From assembly GCF_004364645.1 (NCBI RefSeq), contig NZ_SOAW01000001.1:1674001-1738000 (forward strand): a stretch of DNA of 64,000 bases. Direction: 5' to 3'. This document shows, in pieces, positions 45,516-53,281 of this stretch. The notes below the pieces were generated by a model that worked only from the letters and a program-made list of their open reading frames with translations, searched no databases and was not told the origin of the DNA. The stretch is from Naumannella halotolerans (GTDB lineage Bacteria > Actinomycetota > Actinomycetes > Propionibacteriales > Propionibacteriaceae). Numbering within the stretch: position 1 is the first letter of the stretch; every line of letters begins with the position of its first letter. Made by a program: the position numbers and the translations under genes.

Positions 45516-45880
45516 GCGCCACACCGAAGTAGAGTTCCACGTTCATCTTCGAGACGAAGAACCTGACCGAAGAGTTCGACCGTATCGACAGCGAGATCGC
45601 CGAGCGTGCCCGCCAGATTCCCGGATTCCTCGGCGAGGAGGCCTGGCACAACGAGGACACCGGCCTGCACGCGGAGGTCTATTACCGGACCGACATGGAC
45701 GCGCTGCGCACGTTGGTCGGGATGGATACGCATCGGCTCGCGAAATCCCGGTACGGGGAATGGCTCGGCGAGTACCGGGTCGTCATCGCCGAGGTGCAGT
45801 CCGTCTACGGCAACCCGATCCTGGGACTGGAACACCGGCCCGAACAGGAGCAGTCATGTACACCCGCTTCACCGGTCTGA
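45512..45880 (+). pseudogene. NIPSNAP/antibiotic-monooxygenase-like gene with in-frame TAG
   Basis: From the ATG at 45512 (ATGA overlap with the exporter) six codons read MSATPK, then TAG at 45530-45532. The same frame then continues open with a plausible ferredoxin-like fold protein (STFIFETKNLTEEFDRI, ARQIPGFLGEEAWHNED, DMDALRTLVGMDTHRLAKSR) to 45880, overlapping the DapA start. No alternative start with a Shine-Dalgarno sequence exists soon after the TAG. Either a nonsense mutation, readthrough, or a downstream start at the Met near 45695. Small proteins of this type are dimeric, cofactor-free oxygenases or unknowns. Confidence 0.7.
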
Positions 45881-46758
45881 GCGCTTTCCCCCTCACCCCG
45901 CTCCACGACGACGTGGTCGACGAGGCGGCATTCGCCGGGCTCATCGAACGACTCGTGGCAGCGGGAGTGGACTCGATCACAGCACTCGGCTCGACCGGCT
46001 CCTACGCCTACCTCACCCCCGAAGAACGCGCGCGCGTCGCTCGTCTCACTGTCGAGCACGCCGGTGCGACACCGGTGTTCGTCGGGGTCGGGGGCCTGCG
46101 CACCTCGCACGTCCTCGCCCACGTCGACAGCGCGGAAGACGCCGGCGCTGCAGGGATACTGCTGGCCCCAATGACCTATCAGGCACTCACCCCGGATGAC
46201 GTGTTCGAGCTCTACCGCACGGTCACCGAGCACACCCAGTTGCCGGTGATCGTCTACGACAACCCCGGCACCACCCACTTCACGTTCACCACCGACCTGT
46301 ACGCCCGCATCGCCCAGTTGCCGGGCATCGTCTCGATCAAGATCCCCGGCGTACCCACCGACCCGGGAAAGGCACGGGAGCACGTGGCGGGGATTCGTGC
46401 GGTAATCCCGGAGCATGTCACGATAGGCGTCTCCGGTGACGCGTTCGCCGCGACCGGCCTGAACGCGGGCTGCGAAGCCTGGTACTCCGTCATCGGCGGC
46501 ACCCTCCCCGAACCGGCCCTCGCCATCACCCGCGCCGCCCAAGCCGGAGATTTTGAGGATGCGGTTGCGGAGTCGGAACGACTCGCCCCGCTCTGGGCCT
46601 TGTTCGCCGAGTACGGGGGCAGTCTGCGCGTGACCGCGGCGATCGCTGAACACCTCGGCCTCACCCCTCAGCAGTGTCTGCCGTTACCGATCCAAGGTCT
46701 CACCGGCGAACAAAGAGCGCGGGTCGCCGACGTGGTGGACCAGCTCGGCCTTGCCTGA
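45856..46758 (+). CDS. DapA/NAL-family class I aldolase
   Basis: A 300-residue protein of the dihydrodipicolinate synthase/N-acetylneuraminate lyase family, forming a Schiff base with pyruvate or another 2-oxo acid. Motifs are ALGSTGSYAYL (GTTG-type), VIVYDNPGTTHF with the catalytic Tyr, and SIKIPGV with the Schiff-base Lys. The C-terminus is full length. The ATG at 45856 is preceded by CAGGAG. In the operon it follows a B3/4 protein and an amino-acid exporter, so its substrate may be a 2-oxo or hydroxy amino acid rather than the lysine pathway intermediate. A chromosomal dapA would normally be elsewhere. Confidence 0.88.
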   Translation: MYTRFTGLSAFPLTPLHDDVVDEAAFAGLIERLVAAGVDSITALGSTGSYAYLTPEERARVARLTVEHAGATPVFVGVGGLRTSHVLAHVDSAEDAGAAGILLAPMTYQALTPDDVFELYRTVTEHTQLPVIVYDNPGTTHFTFTTDLYARIAQLPGIVSIKIPGVPTDPGKAREHVAGIRAVIPEHVTIGVSGDAFAATGLNAGCEAWYSVIGGTLPEPALAITRAAQAGDFEDAVAESERLAPLWALFAEYGGSLRVTAAIAEHLGLTPQQCLPLPIQGLTGEQRARVADVVDQLGLA

Positions 46759-46945
46759 CCCGCAGCACGCCCCCGGAGATACGGCGGGGCGGGGGTGGGC
46801 GCTGGCCCGCTACGTGTTCGCTGCAACCCTGGTGCGCTCGGCCGACGGGGGGCGCGGTCGTCGCGATCGTGCTCCTCGCCCACGCGCAAGGCCTCCCGGG
46901 GTGGGTGTCGGGGCTGCTCGGGCCTGCAACGCTGCTCAGCGCCAC
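46751..46945 (+). pseudogene. N-terminal fragment of an MFS transporter
   Basis: From a TTG at 46751 the frame gives ALARYVFAATLVRSADGG. After a run of six G near 46856 the sense continues one frame over (GAVVAIVLLAHAQGLPGWVSGLLG), matching a first membrane helix and loop of an MFS protein. Homology stops near 46945. It is a remnant cut by rearrangement. Confidence 0.5.
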
Positions 46946-46981
46946 AGATCATGTGACACCTACCCGCGCATCAGTCCCCAT

Positions 46982-47221
46982 CATCTGCCGTTCGTCGTCG
47001 GTTAGATCCGTCCAGGGCACGTCGGTGCGCACGCCGAACTCGCGGGCGACGGCGGGCTGGACGTTGAATCCGAACATCTGCCAGGGAACGACGGCCCCGT
47101 CGTCGATGGTCTTGGATGGGTCGGAGACGAGTGCCGCGTCGTCGACGGCGCGCACGAGGCCGGTGCCCTGGCAGCTCGGGCAGGCGCCAGCAGCGTCAAG
47201 GACAGCTCCTCTGCGCTGGGC
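46982..47221 (-). pseudogene. Fragment of a UvrA-like ABC ATPase
   Basis: About 80 codons on the minus strand carry a UvrA-type zinc-module start, GACPSCQGTGLVR, followed by SDPSKTIDDGAVVPW and TDVPWTDLTDDERQM, as in the UvrA paralogues found in drug-resistance loci. It has no start or ATPase motifs left, and both ends run into unrelated DNA. A gene fragment left by recombination. Confidence 0.6.
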
Positions 47222-47282
47222 GGGTGCACCTGTTCGCCGCAGTCCCGGGCCGGCCACGCTGCGCACCCCGGTGCGGTTCAAG

Positions 47283-48523
47283 GCGCGCCCGCACCAGGAC
47301 ACCTCCGCGGTCCTCCGGGCGGCGTATCCGTTCCTCGCCGAAGGAGGATTGGGCAGCAACGGTATCTTCATCGGCCAAGATCTCTACTCCGGCGGATCCT
47401 TCGCGTTCGACGCATTCGAGCTCTACCGGCAAGGGGTCATCACCGCCCCAACCTCATCATCGCCGGGATCGTCGGTGCCGGGAAGAGCGCTTTGATCAAG
47501 AGCCTCTACACGCGCAGCATCGCGTTCGGCCGCCGCGTCTACCTCGCAGGCGACCCCAAGGGAGAGCACTCGGCGATCGCTGAGGCAGTAGGCGGAAAGG
47601 CGATCCGCCTCGGGCACGGCCGTAACACGCGCCTGAACCCCCTCGACGAGGGATACCGGCCGGCCGGGACCAGCGATACGGAGTGGGCCAGCATGGTCGC
47701 CTCCCGCCGCCGCGACCTCCTCGGTGCGCTCGCCGAGACCGTCCTCGAGCGGCGCCTGTCCCCGCTGGAGCACACCGCGATCGATATCGCTCTGGCCGAG
47801 ACCGTCCGCGACAGCACCACCCCGATCCTGCCGATGGTCGTCGACCGGATCCTCGACCCCACACCCGACGCGCTCGGCGACCTGACCGCCGAAGACGGGC
47901 GCCTGGTCGGCCACGCGCTGCGCCGGCTCGTCGCGGGAGACTTGTCCGGCTTGTTCGACGGGCCCAGCACCGTGGCCTTCGACCCGACCCTGCCGATGAT
48001 CAGCCTCGACCTGTCCCAGGTCGCCGAGAACTCCTCGCTGATCTCCGTGCTCATGACGTGCGCGAGCGCGTGGATGGCAGGCGCCCTGCTCGACCCCACC
48101 GGCGGGCAACGCCTCGTCGTCTACGACGAGGCCTGGCGACTACTCGCCCACCCCAGCCTGCTACGGCGCATGGACGCGCAGTGGAGACTCGCCCGTCACT
48201 ACGGGATCAGCAACGTGCTGATCTTCCACAAGCTGAGCGACCTGGACAACGTCGGCGACCAGGGCTCGATGATGCGCGCTCTGGCCTCGAGCCTGCTGGC
48301 CAACGCGGAGATCCGGATCGTCTACCGTCAGGAAACCGACCAGATCGGCTCGGCCGCTCAGACGTTGGGGCTGACAGGGACGGAGCAGTCGCTGCTGCCC
48401 AGCCTGGGCATCGGCCAGGGCTTGTGGCGGATCAAGGAGCGAGCTTTCCTGATTCAGCACCAGATGCATCCCGATGAGCTCGAGATGTTCGATACTCGAG
48501 GCCGGCTCACGGATAAAACCTAG
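47283..48523 (+). pseudogene. VirB4/TraC-like conjugation ATPase, 5' truncated and frameshifted
   Basis: An ATPase that would power a type IV secretion channel. The 5' part (RPHQDTSAVLRAAYPFLAEG to RQGVITAP) is in one frame. A missing base in the C run near 47445-47450 shifts to the frame with Walker A GIVGAGKSALIK and then ALAETVLERRLSPLEHTAID, the Walker B-like LVVYDEAWRLL, and a normal end (PDELEMFDTRGRLTDKT). The N-terminus expected for this family is absent, cut at the junction with the UvrA-like fragment. A TTG at 47492 could start a 343-residue product, but it would begin inside Walker A. Probably inactive. Confidence 0.8.
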
Positions 48524-48550
48524 AAGTTCGCGTGAATATTGACGGTTTTC

Positions 48551-48606
48551 GCGGGAACTTCAAGGTGCGCGGACCATGTTGGGTGCTTAACGCTTGAAGT
48601 TCCCGC
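48551..48606. repeat. 14-bp perfect inverted repeat
   Basis: GCGGGAACTTCAAG (48551-48564) and its exact complement CTTGAAGTTCCCGC (48593-48606) are separated by 28 bp. A third related word, GAAGTTCGCG, lies at 48531-48540. The cluster is between the conjugation ATPase remnant and the ABC exporter genes. It could be a mobile-element end, a transfer or replication site, or a bidirectional terminator. Confidence 0.75.
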
Positions 48607-48649
48607 AACTTCCCGATACTCCTATTCTCTCATCGCTCTGCCGTCCAGT

Positions 48650-49366
48650 TCAGCGTGCAAGCGCGTGCCCCGCGATTGGGGTAGTGATACGACCATCGAC
48701 GACCGTGACGAGATCATCCAGGGTGTCGCGGTGCACGAGGTCGTGGGTGACGAGCAGGGTGGCGGTGTCGCGTTCGTGCGTGAGGCGAGCGATGAGTTCC
48801 ATGATCTCCGCACCGCGCACTTGATCCAGGGCGCTGGTCGGCTCATCGACGAGGAGGACTTCCGGGTCGTGGACAAGACCGCGGGCGATCGCGACCCGTT
48901 GCCGCTGCCCACCGGAGAGTTGGTGCGCGCGCTTGCCTGCGTGCTCGGTGAGGCCGACGGCGGCGAGGAGTTCGTCGACACGGGCGTCGATCTTCGCTCG
49001 CTTGTTCCGGCTGGTGCCGCCGCCGAGCCTGGCCATGACCTGCAACTGCTCACGGGCGGTGAGCGCGGGCAGCAGGTTGGACTGCTGGAACACGATGCCG
49101 ATGCGCTCATGGCGCAGTTGCGTGGCCTCGTGCTTCGAGAGCTGGGCGGCGTCGATCGTGTCGCTGCCGTTGCCGACGAGAACTCCGCCGGAGTCGGGGC
49201 GGATCAGGGTCGCGGCGACGGCGAGGATGCTGGACTTGCCCGACCCGGAGGGACCGGTGATACCGGTGACGGTGCCGTTGTTCCCGCGGAGGGTGACGTG
49301 GTCGACGGCGGTGATGCGGTTGTCCCCGTCGGGGAAGGTGAGGGTGACGTTCTGCAGTTCGATCAT
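48650..49366 (-). CDS. ABC transporter ATPase (MacB/LolD type)
   Basis: A 238-residue ATPase with Walker A GPSGSGKSS, the Q-loop VFQQSNLLPALT, the signature LSGGQRQRVAIARGL and Walker B VLLVDEPTSALD. The MacB/LolD subgroup works with FtsX-type permeases in lipoprotein release, antimicrobial-peptide resistance or mechanotransmission. Its ATG overlaps the stop of the permease gene upstream (49363-49366), so the two form one unit. Confidence 0.92.
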   Translation of the reverse strand: MIELQNVTLTFPDGDNRITAVDHVTLRGNNGTVTGITGPSGSGKSSILAVAATLIRPDSGGVLVGNGSDTIDAAQLSKHEATQLRHERIGIVFQQSNLLPALTAREQLQVMARLGGGTSRNKRAKIDARVDELLAAVGLTEHAGKRAHQLSGGQRQRVAIARGLVHDPEVLLVDEPTSALDQVRGAEIMELIARLTHERDTATLLVTHDLVHRDTLDDLVTVVDGRITTPIAGHALAR

Positions 49367-50454
49367 CGGTTGCTCCCAAGGGCGGTGAGGGGGTCGGCTT
49401 TGGTGACGGAGCGCAGCGCGAACGCGGCTCCGGCGAGGCCCAGGACCGCCATCACGACGGCTGGGGCGAGCGTGGTGAGCGGGCTGATGATGAACGGCAG
49501 CGCCTGCCCCGCGAGGGTGCCGAGCCCGATCACAGCGGCGAGGCCGACACCGATCCCGGCAACCAGAACGATGGACGCCTGGCCGAGGGAGTCGCGGACG
49601 AGCGATCCGGTAGTCGCACCGAGGGCTTTGAGTACGGCGATGTCACTGGCACGCTGCATCGTCCAGACCGTGAAGAACGCGCCAACGACGAGGGCGGAGA
49701 TCCCGAACAGCATCGCGATCATCAGCCCGAGCGACCCGATCTCAGATCGGAACGCTTCCAGGGCCGTCAGGCTCGCCAGCGGTGTTTCGGCCACCGTGCC
49801 GGTTTGAGCGCCGACGGCCTCCCAGTCTGCGTTGCCGGTGACGGCGAGCACCGTGGCCTCACCGGTACCGCCGACGCGCTTGCTCGCCTCGCTCCATGCC
49901 TCCGGGGTCAAGACGACGACCGGGGTGTGGCTGTACCAGAGGTCATCGCCGACGACGCTGACGGTGAAATCAGTGCCGGTGATCGAGATCGTGTCACCGG
50001 TCTCAACGCCGAGATCATCGGCGGCCCCGGAGGAGACACCGACCTCGTCGTCGTGAGCAGGTGCGAGGTCGAACAGGGGGTTCGACTGGGTACCCGATGC
50101 ATGCTGCGGCAGCCCGTAGAGGGCGACCCCGGTCGGGTCGTCGGTGCCGCTGGCCGAGGCCCGCGATTGGACGATCCCGATCGGTGTCACCGACTCGACC
50201 CCGGCCGCCTGTTCCCACGCCGTGACCGTGTTCTTGTCGAGGGAGGAGGTTGCGTAGCTGGGGTCGCTGTTCTCGGGCTGTTGCAGCACCAGCCGGTCGC
50301 CGGGCAGCTGCAGCACGGAGGAGATGTTCTGGGCGGCGAGGCCCCCGGTGAGGCCGGAGAGGAAACCGACGAGCAGGGTGATCAGGGCGACGACGGCCCC
50401 GATGAGGAGGAACCGGCCGCGGGCGAACCGCAGCTCTCTCCACGCGACGAACAC
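49363..50454 (-). CDS. FtsX/MacB-type ABC permease
   Basis: A 363-residue permease with an N-terminal helix (RFLLIGAVVALITLLVGFLSG), a large extracytoplasmic MacB-like domain (about 45-240), and three C-terminal helices in the FtsX core (LMIAMLFGISALVVGAFFTV, ASIVLVAGIGVGLAAVIGLG, PAVVMAVLGLAGAAFALRSV). The GTG at 50454 has GGAAAGG about nine bases upstream. Longer frame extension to 50589 would cover the promoter region. It is divergent from a sensor kinase, a layout typical of stress-responsive ABC exporters. Confidence 0.88.
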   Translation of the reverse strand: MFVAWRELRFARGRFLLIGAVVALITLLVGFLSGLTGGLAAQNISSVLQLPGDRLVLQQPENSDPSYATSSLDKNTVTAWEQAAGVESVTPIGIVQSRASASGTDDPTGVALYGLPQHASGTQSNPLFDLAPAHDDEVGVSSGAADDLGVETGDTISITGTDFTVSVVGDDLWYSHTPVVVLTPEAWSEASKRVGGTGEATVLAVTGNADWEAVGAQTGTVAETPLASLTALEAFRSEIGSLGLMIAMLFGISALVVGAFFTVWTMQRASDIAVLKALGATTGSLVRDSLGQASIVLVAGIGVGLAAVIGLGTLAGQALPFIISPLTTLAPAVVMAVLGLAGAAFALRSVTKADPLTALGSNR

Positions 50455-50603
50455 GATGGTGCCTTTCCGCTCGCGCACTCTGCCCGAGCTACCCTTCAAC
50501 CCTCCTTCTCGCAGGCAGGGCCGGGCATCGCCTAAACCGTGGGATTCACGGTCAAACTTTCGGTTGATGCCGGGCAACACCGCTCGCATAGGCTTGGAGC
50601 GTC

Positions 50604-51800
50604 ATGTCGCATTCGACCCTCGCCCCGGTGTTCACCGGTCTCCGGTTCGGCCTGCACGCCCTCCTGATCGGGCTCGCGGGTTTCGCGGTCGTGCGCGCAT
50701 TTGTCGTCTCCTCTCCGGTTGCGACATGGACGTTGGTCATCGGGATCGCGTTCGTCGCGGTGTATCTCGTCGGTGCGTGGGCGGCGCGGACACAAGGCGA
50801 ATCAGGAGTCTCGCGGCGCGGCTACGCCGTCGGCTGGATCGCCGCGCTCACACTGTTGTGGGCGGTGCTGACCTGGCTGAGCCCCGAGGGGGCGTACCTC
50901 GTCTTCCCGCTGTTTTTCCTCTACTTCCACGTCCTTCCCGGACGTGGCGGGGTCGCGGCGATCGTGGTCACGACCGCGTTCGCGATCCTCGCCCTCGGCC
51001 TGCATCTGGGGTTCAGCGTCGGCGGGGTGATCGGCCCACTGGTGGGTGCCGGCGTCGCCCTGCTGATCGGGCTCGCCTACCGTGCGCTTCGGCGGGAAGC
51101 CGAGGAGCGCGAAGGCCTGCTTGCCGAGCTGATCCGTACTCGGCAGCAGCTCGCGGAGACCGAACGCGAACAGGGCGCGCTGGCTGAGCGTGCCCGGCTC
51201 GCTCGTGAGATCCACGACACCGTAGCACAGGGCCTGTCGAGCATTCAGATGCTGCTGCGCGCCGCCGAGCGCGACACTCCCGAACCCGGTGCCGGGTATG
51301 TGCGCCTCGCCCGCGAGACCGCGGCCGACAGCCTCGCCGACACGAGGCAGATAATCCGCGAGCTCACCCCTGCCCGTCTCGGCGATGGGCTCGCCGCAGC
51401 CCTGCACCGCCTCGGTCAGGAACAGTCCGACCGTGCGTCCATCCCAGTCGAGGTGAGTGCTGAGGAACTCGACCTGCCGATGGAAACGCAGACGGCGCTC
51501 CTGCGTATCGCCCAGGGCGCGCTCTCGAACACGATCCGCCACGCGAACGCCACCCGGATCACCGTCGAACTCACCCAGGACGACGCCACGGTCTCCTTGA
51601 TGGTTCGCGATGATGGGCAGGGCTTCGATACGTCCTCCGCGGTCGCCGACTCGCATGAGGCTGACTCCTTCGGGCTGCACGCCATGCGCGAGCGCGTGGA
51701 ACAGCTCGACGGCACGCTCACCATCGCCTCGGCTTCCCAGCAGGGCACCACGGTCACGGCGCAACTGCCTGTTCGTGTGGGAAGTGAGGCGGAATCATGA
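50604..51800 (+). CDS. DesK/NarX-type sensor histidine kinase
   Basis: A 398-residue membrane kinase. Five or so hydrophobic helices fill residues 10-160, a coiled coil leads to the HisKA_3 box (ARLAREIHDTVAQGLSSIQ with the phospho-accepting His), and the HATPase domain ends with DDGQGFD and GLHAMRERVEQLDG. A membrane-intrinsic sensor with no large external loop is usual for cell-envelope stress kinases beside ABC exporters. The ATG at 50604 lies shortly behind TAGGCT (50589-50594). The stop overlaps the response regulator start. Confidence 0.92.
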   Translation: MSHSTLAPVFTGLRFGLHALLIGLAGFAVVRAFVVSSPVATWTLVIGIAFVAVYLVGAWAARTQGESGVSRRGYAVGWIAALTLLWAVLTWLSPEGAYLVFPLFFLYFHVLPGRGGVAAIVVTTAFAILALGLHLGFSVGGVIGPLVGAGVALLIGLAYRALRREAEEREGLLAELIRTRQQLAETEREQGALAERARLAREIHDTVAQGLSSIQMLLRAAERDTPEPGAGYVRLARETAADSLADTRQIIRELTPARLGDGLAAALHRLGQEQSDRASIPVEVSAEELDLPMETQTALLRIAQGALSNTIRHANATRITVELTQDDATVSLMVRDDGQGFDTSSAVADSHEADSFGLHAMRERVEQLDGTLTIASASQQGTTVTAQLPVRVGSEAES

Positions 51801-52417
51801 TCCGGATCCTGCTCGCCGACGACCATCCCGTCGTCCGCACCGGCTTGCGCGCCATGCTCTCAGACGACCCCGACCTCGACGTGATCGGGGAAGCGGCAAC
51901 CCCCGACGAGGCCGTTGCCCTCGCGACCGATCTGATACCGGACGTGGTGCTCATGGACTTGCAGTTCGGCACCGACCAGACCGGGGCTGACGCGACCCGA
52001 CGCATCCGCGCGCTCGACCGGCCGCCTGCCGTGCTGGTGCTCACGAACTACGACACCGACAGTGACATCCTCGGCGCCGTCGAAGCCGGAGCCAGCGGCT
52101 ACCTGCTCAAGGATGCTCCACCCGAAGAGCTCATCGCAGCGATCCGCGCCGCAGCCGCAGGCGAGACCGCCCTCGCCCCCGCGATCGCGGGGCGCCTGCT
52201 CGCCCGGATGCGTTCCCCGCAACCCCGCCTCAGCGCCCGCGAGACCGAAGTGCTGAGGCTCGTCGCAGACGGCGCGACGAACAACGACATCGCCGCACGA
52301 CTGCACATCAGCGACCCGACCGTGAAATCACACCTCGTGCACATCTACACCAAGCTCGGCGTCTCCTCCCGCACCGCCGCCGTCGCTTCTGCACGCGACT
52401 CCGGCCTACTGAGATAG
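51797..52417 (+). CDS. LuxR/NarL-type response regulator
   Basis: A 206-residue regulator with a receiver domain (DDHPVVRTGLRAML, phospho-acceptor Asp in VVLMDLQFG, conserved Lys in GYLLKDAPPEEL) and a C-terminal GerE HTH (LSARETEVLRLVADGATNND, then HISDPTVKSHLVHIYTKLGV). It is translationally coupled to the kinase. The divergent ABC exporter genes are the obvious target. No defect is seen. Confidence 0.93.
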   Translation: MIRILLADDHPVVRTGLRAMLSDDPDLDVIGEAATPDEAVALATDLIPDVVLMDLQFGTDQTGADATRRIRALDRPPAVLVLTNYDTDSDILGAVEAGASGYLLKDAPPEELIAAIRAAAAGETALAPAIAGRLLARMRSPQPRLSARETEVLRLVADGATNNDIAARLHISDPTVKSHLVHIYTKLGVSSRTAAVASARDSGLLR

Positions 52418-52695
52418 AGGCATACTCGGCTTTCTTGATCCGGCTTCTGTGGCAGCAACCTCGCCGTAGAGGAGCTGTCGAACGCGGATGAGTCGTCGAG
52501 GAGACAGGTAGTCGGCCAGACCCCGTGCGCGGGGATGACGCTCTCCTTTCATCCGCCCTCGCATGGGATCGGTCGATGACAAGCCATCTCGAACATCCGT
52601 CGTGAATGCGGACGGTGGCCGTACCTGACGGGCGTGAAAAGCCACAACGCACCCCAGGCCGCCATGTCCCCACTACCCAGGAAGAGGAGCGGGCG
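52418..52695. other. Intergenic region between cargo and transfer genes
   Basis: About 280 bp. It includes a single CRISPR-repeat-like hairpin (CCCCGTGCGCGGGGATGACG, near 52520-52540) and an unconvincing minus-strand ORF. No other feature is seen. Confidence 0.4.
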
Positions 52696-53235
52696 ATGAA
52701 GCACCGAGTGTTCCCTCCCAAGCGGGCGACCGAGACTGGCGGTGTTCCGGCGGTACTGCCGCTGGTGGTGTTCGAGACCCACGGCAACGACCAGCTCGTG
52801 ATGACCGTCAACGGCGACAAGTCCACGGCGGAGACCCTCGACCGCAACGACATCGGCACCCGGCTCAGCGAGCTCATGGCCGGCTTCGGAGTGCCGACCC
52901 GGGTGGAGATCCACGAGCAGGACAGCACGGTCCACGCCGACATCCTGCAACCACCGCCGAAACCGACAGAGCCAGACGAGTCGCCGGAGCTTGGGGAGCT
53001 GGAGCATCCTCGCGGTCGCCGTCGCAAGCAGCCGGATTTGGTCGAGCTCGAGGCGACCGGGTTCGTGCCCGGCGAAGACGTCGCCGTCGCCGTGGTGATC
53101 CGTCACGGATCGGCGGGTCCCGACGGGCGCGCGAGGGCGTTGATCGACCGCACCGAGATACCGGGAGCCGATGGTGCCGAGGTGGTGCTGCTGGGTCGGA
53201 TCTCGGGGACGACCGCCGTGCGGTCTCTCACCTAA
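52696..53235 (+). CDS. Unrecognised element-encoded protein
   Basis: A 179-residue soluble protein. The N-terminal half (MKHRVFPPKRATETGG to VEIHEQDSTVHADIL) looks like a compact alpha/beta domain. A charged Pro/Glu linker with RGRRRKQPD follows, then a beta-rich end (FVPGEDVAVAVVIRHG, AEVVLLGRISGTTAVRSL). I do not recognise the family. It precedes a coupling-protein gene by 46 bp and is likely part of the element backbone. AGGAG lies ten bases before the ATG at 52696. Confidence 0.7.
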   Translation: MKHRVFPPKRATETGGVPAVLPLVVFETHGNDQLVMTVNGDKSTAETLDRNDIGTRLSELMAGFGVPTRVEIHEQDSTVHADILQPPPKPTEPDESPELGELEHPRGRRRKQPDLVELEATGFVPGEDVAVAVVIRHGSAGPDGRARALIDRTEIPGADGAEVVLLGRISGTTAVRSLT

Positions 53236-53240
53236 CAGGC

Positions 53241-53260
53241 GCGGGGCGTCTGGGCCCCGC
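53241..53260 (+). terminator. Hairpin between the unrecognised gene and the coupling-protein gene
   Basis: A 7-bp stem GCGGGGC / GCCCCGC with a 6-nt loop and no U-tract, just before the TTG start at 53282. Confidence 0.3.
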
Positions 53261-53281
53261 CCGTGTTGAGGGAGGCCCCTG

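Noticed and set aside
47492-48523. Intact 343-residue ATPase starting at a TTG
   Set aside because: The TTG lies inside the Walker A region, and the real N-terminal sequence is visible upstream in another frame, so the gene is frameshifted and truncated.
52518-52545. Sequence resembling a type I-E CRISPR repeat (CCCCGTGCGCGGGGATGACG)
   Set aside because: Only one copy is present, with no spaced second repeat and no cas genes in the window. Chance GC-rich hairpin or, at most, a solo relic.
52406-52645. Minus-strand ORF of 79 codons in the gap behind the response regulator
   Set aside because: Arg-rich composition, no ribosome site, overlap with the response regulator end, and no recognisable domain.
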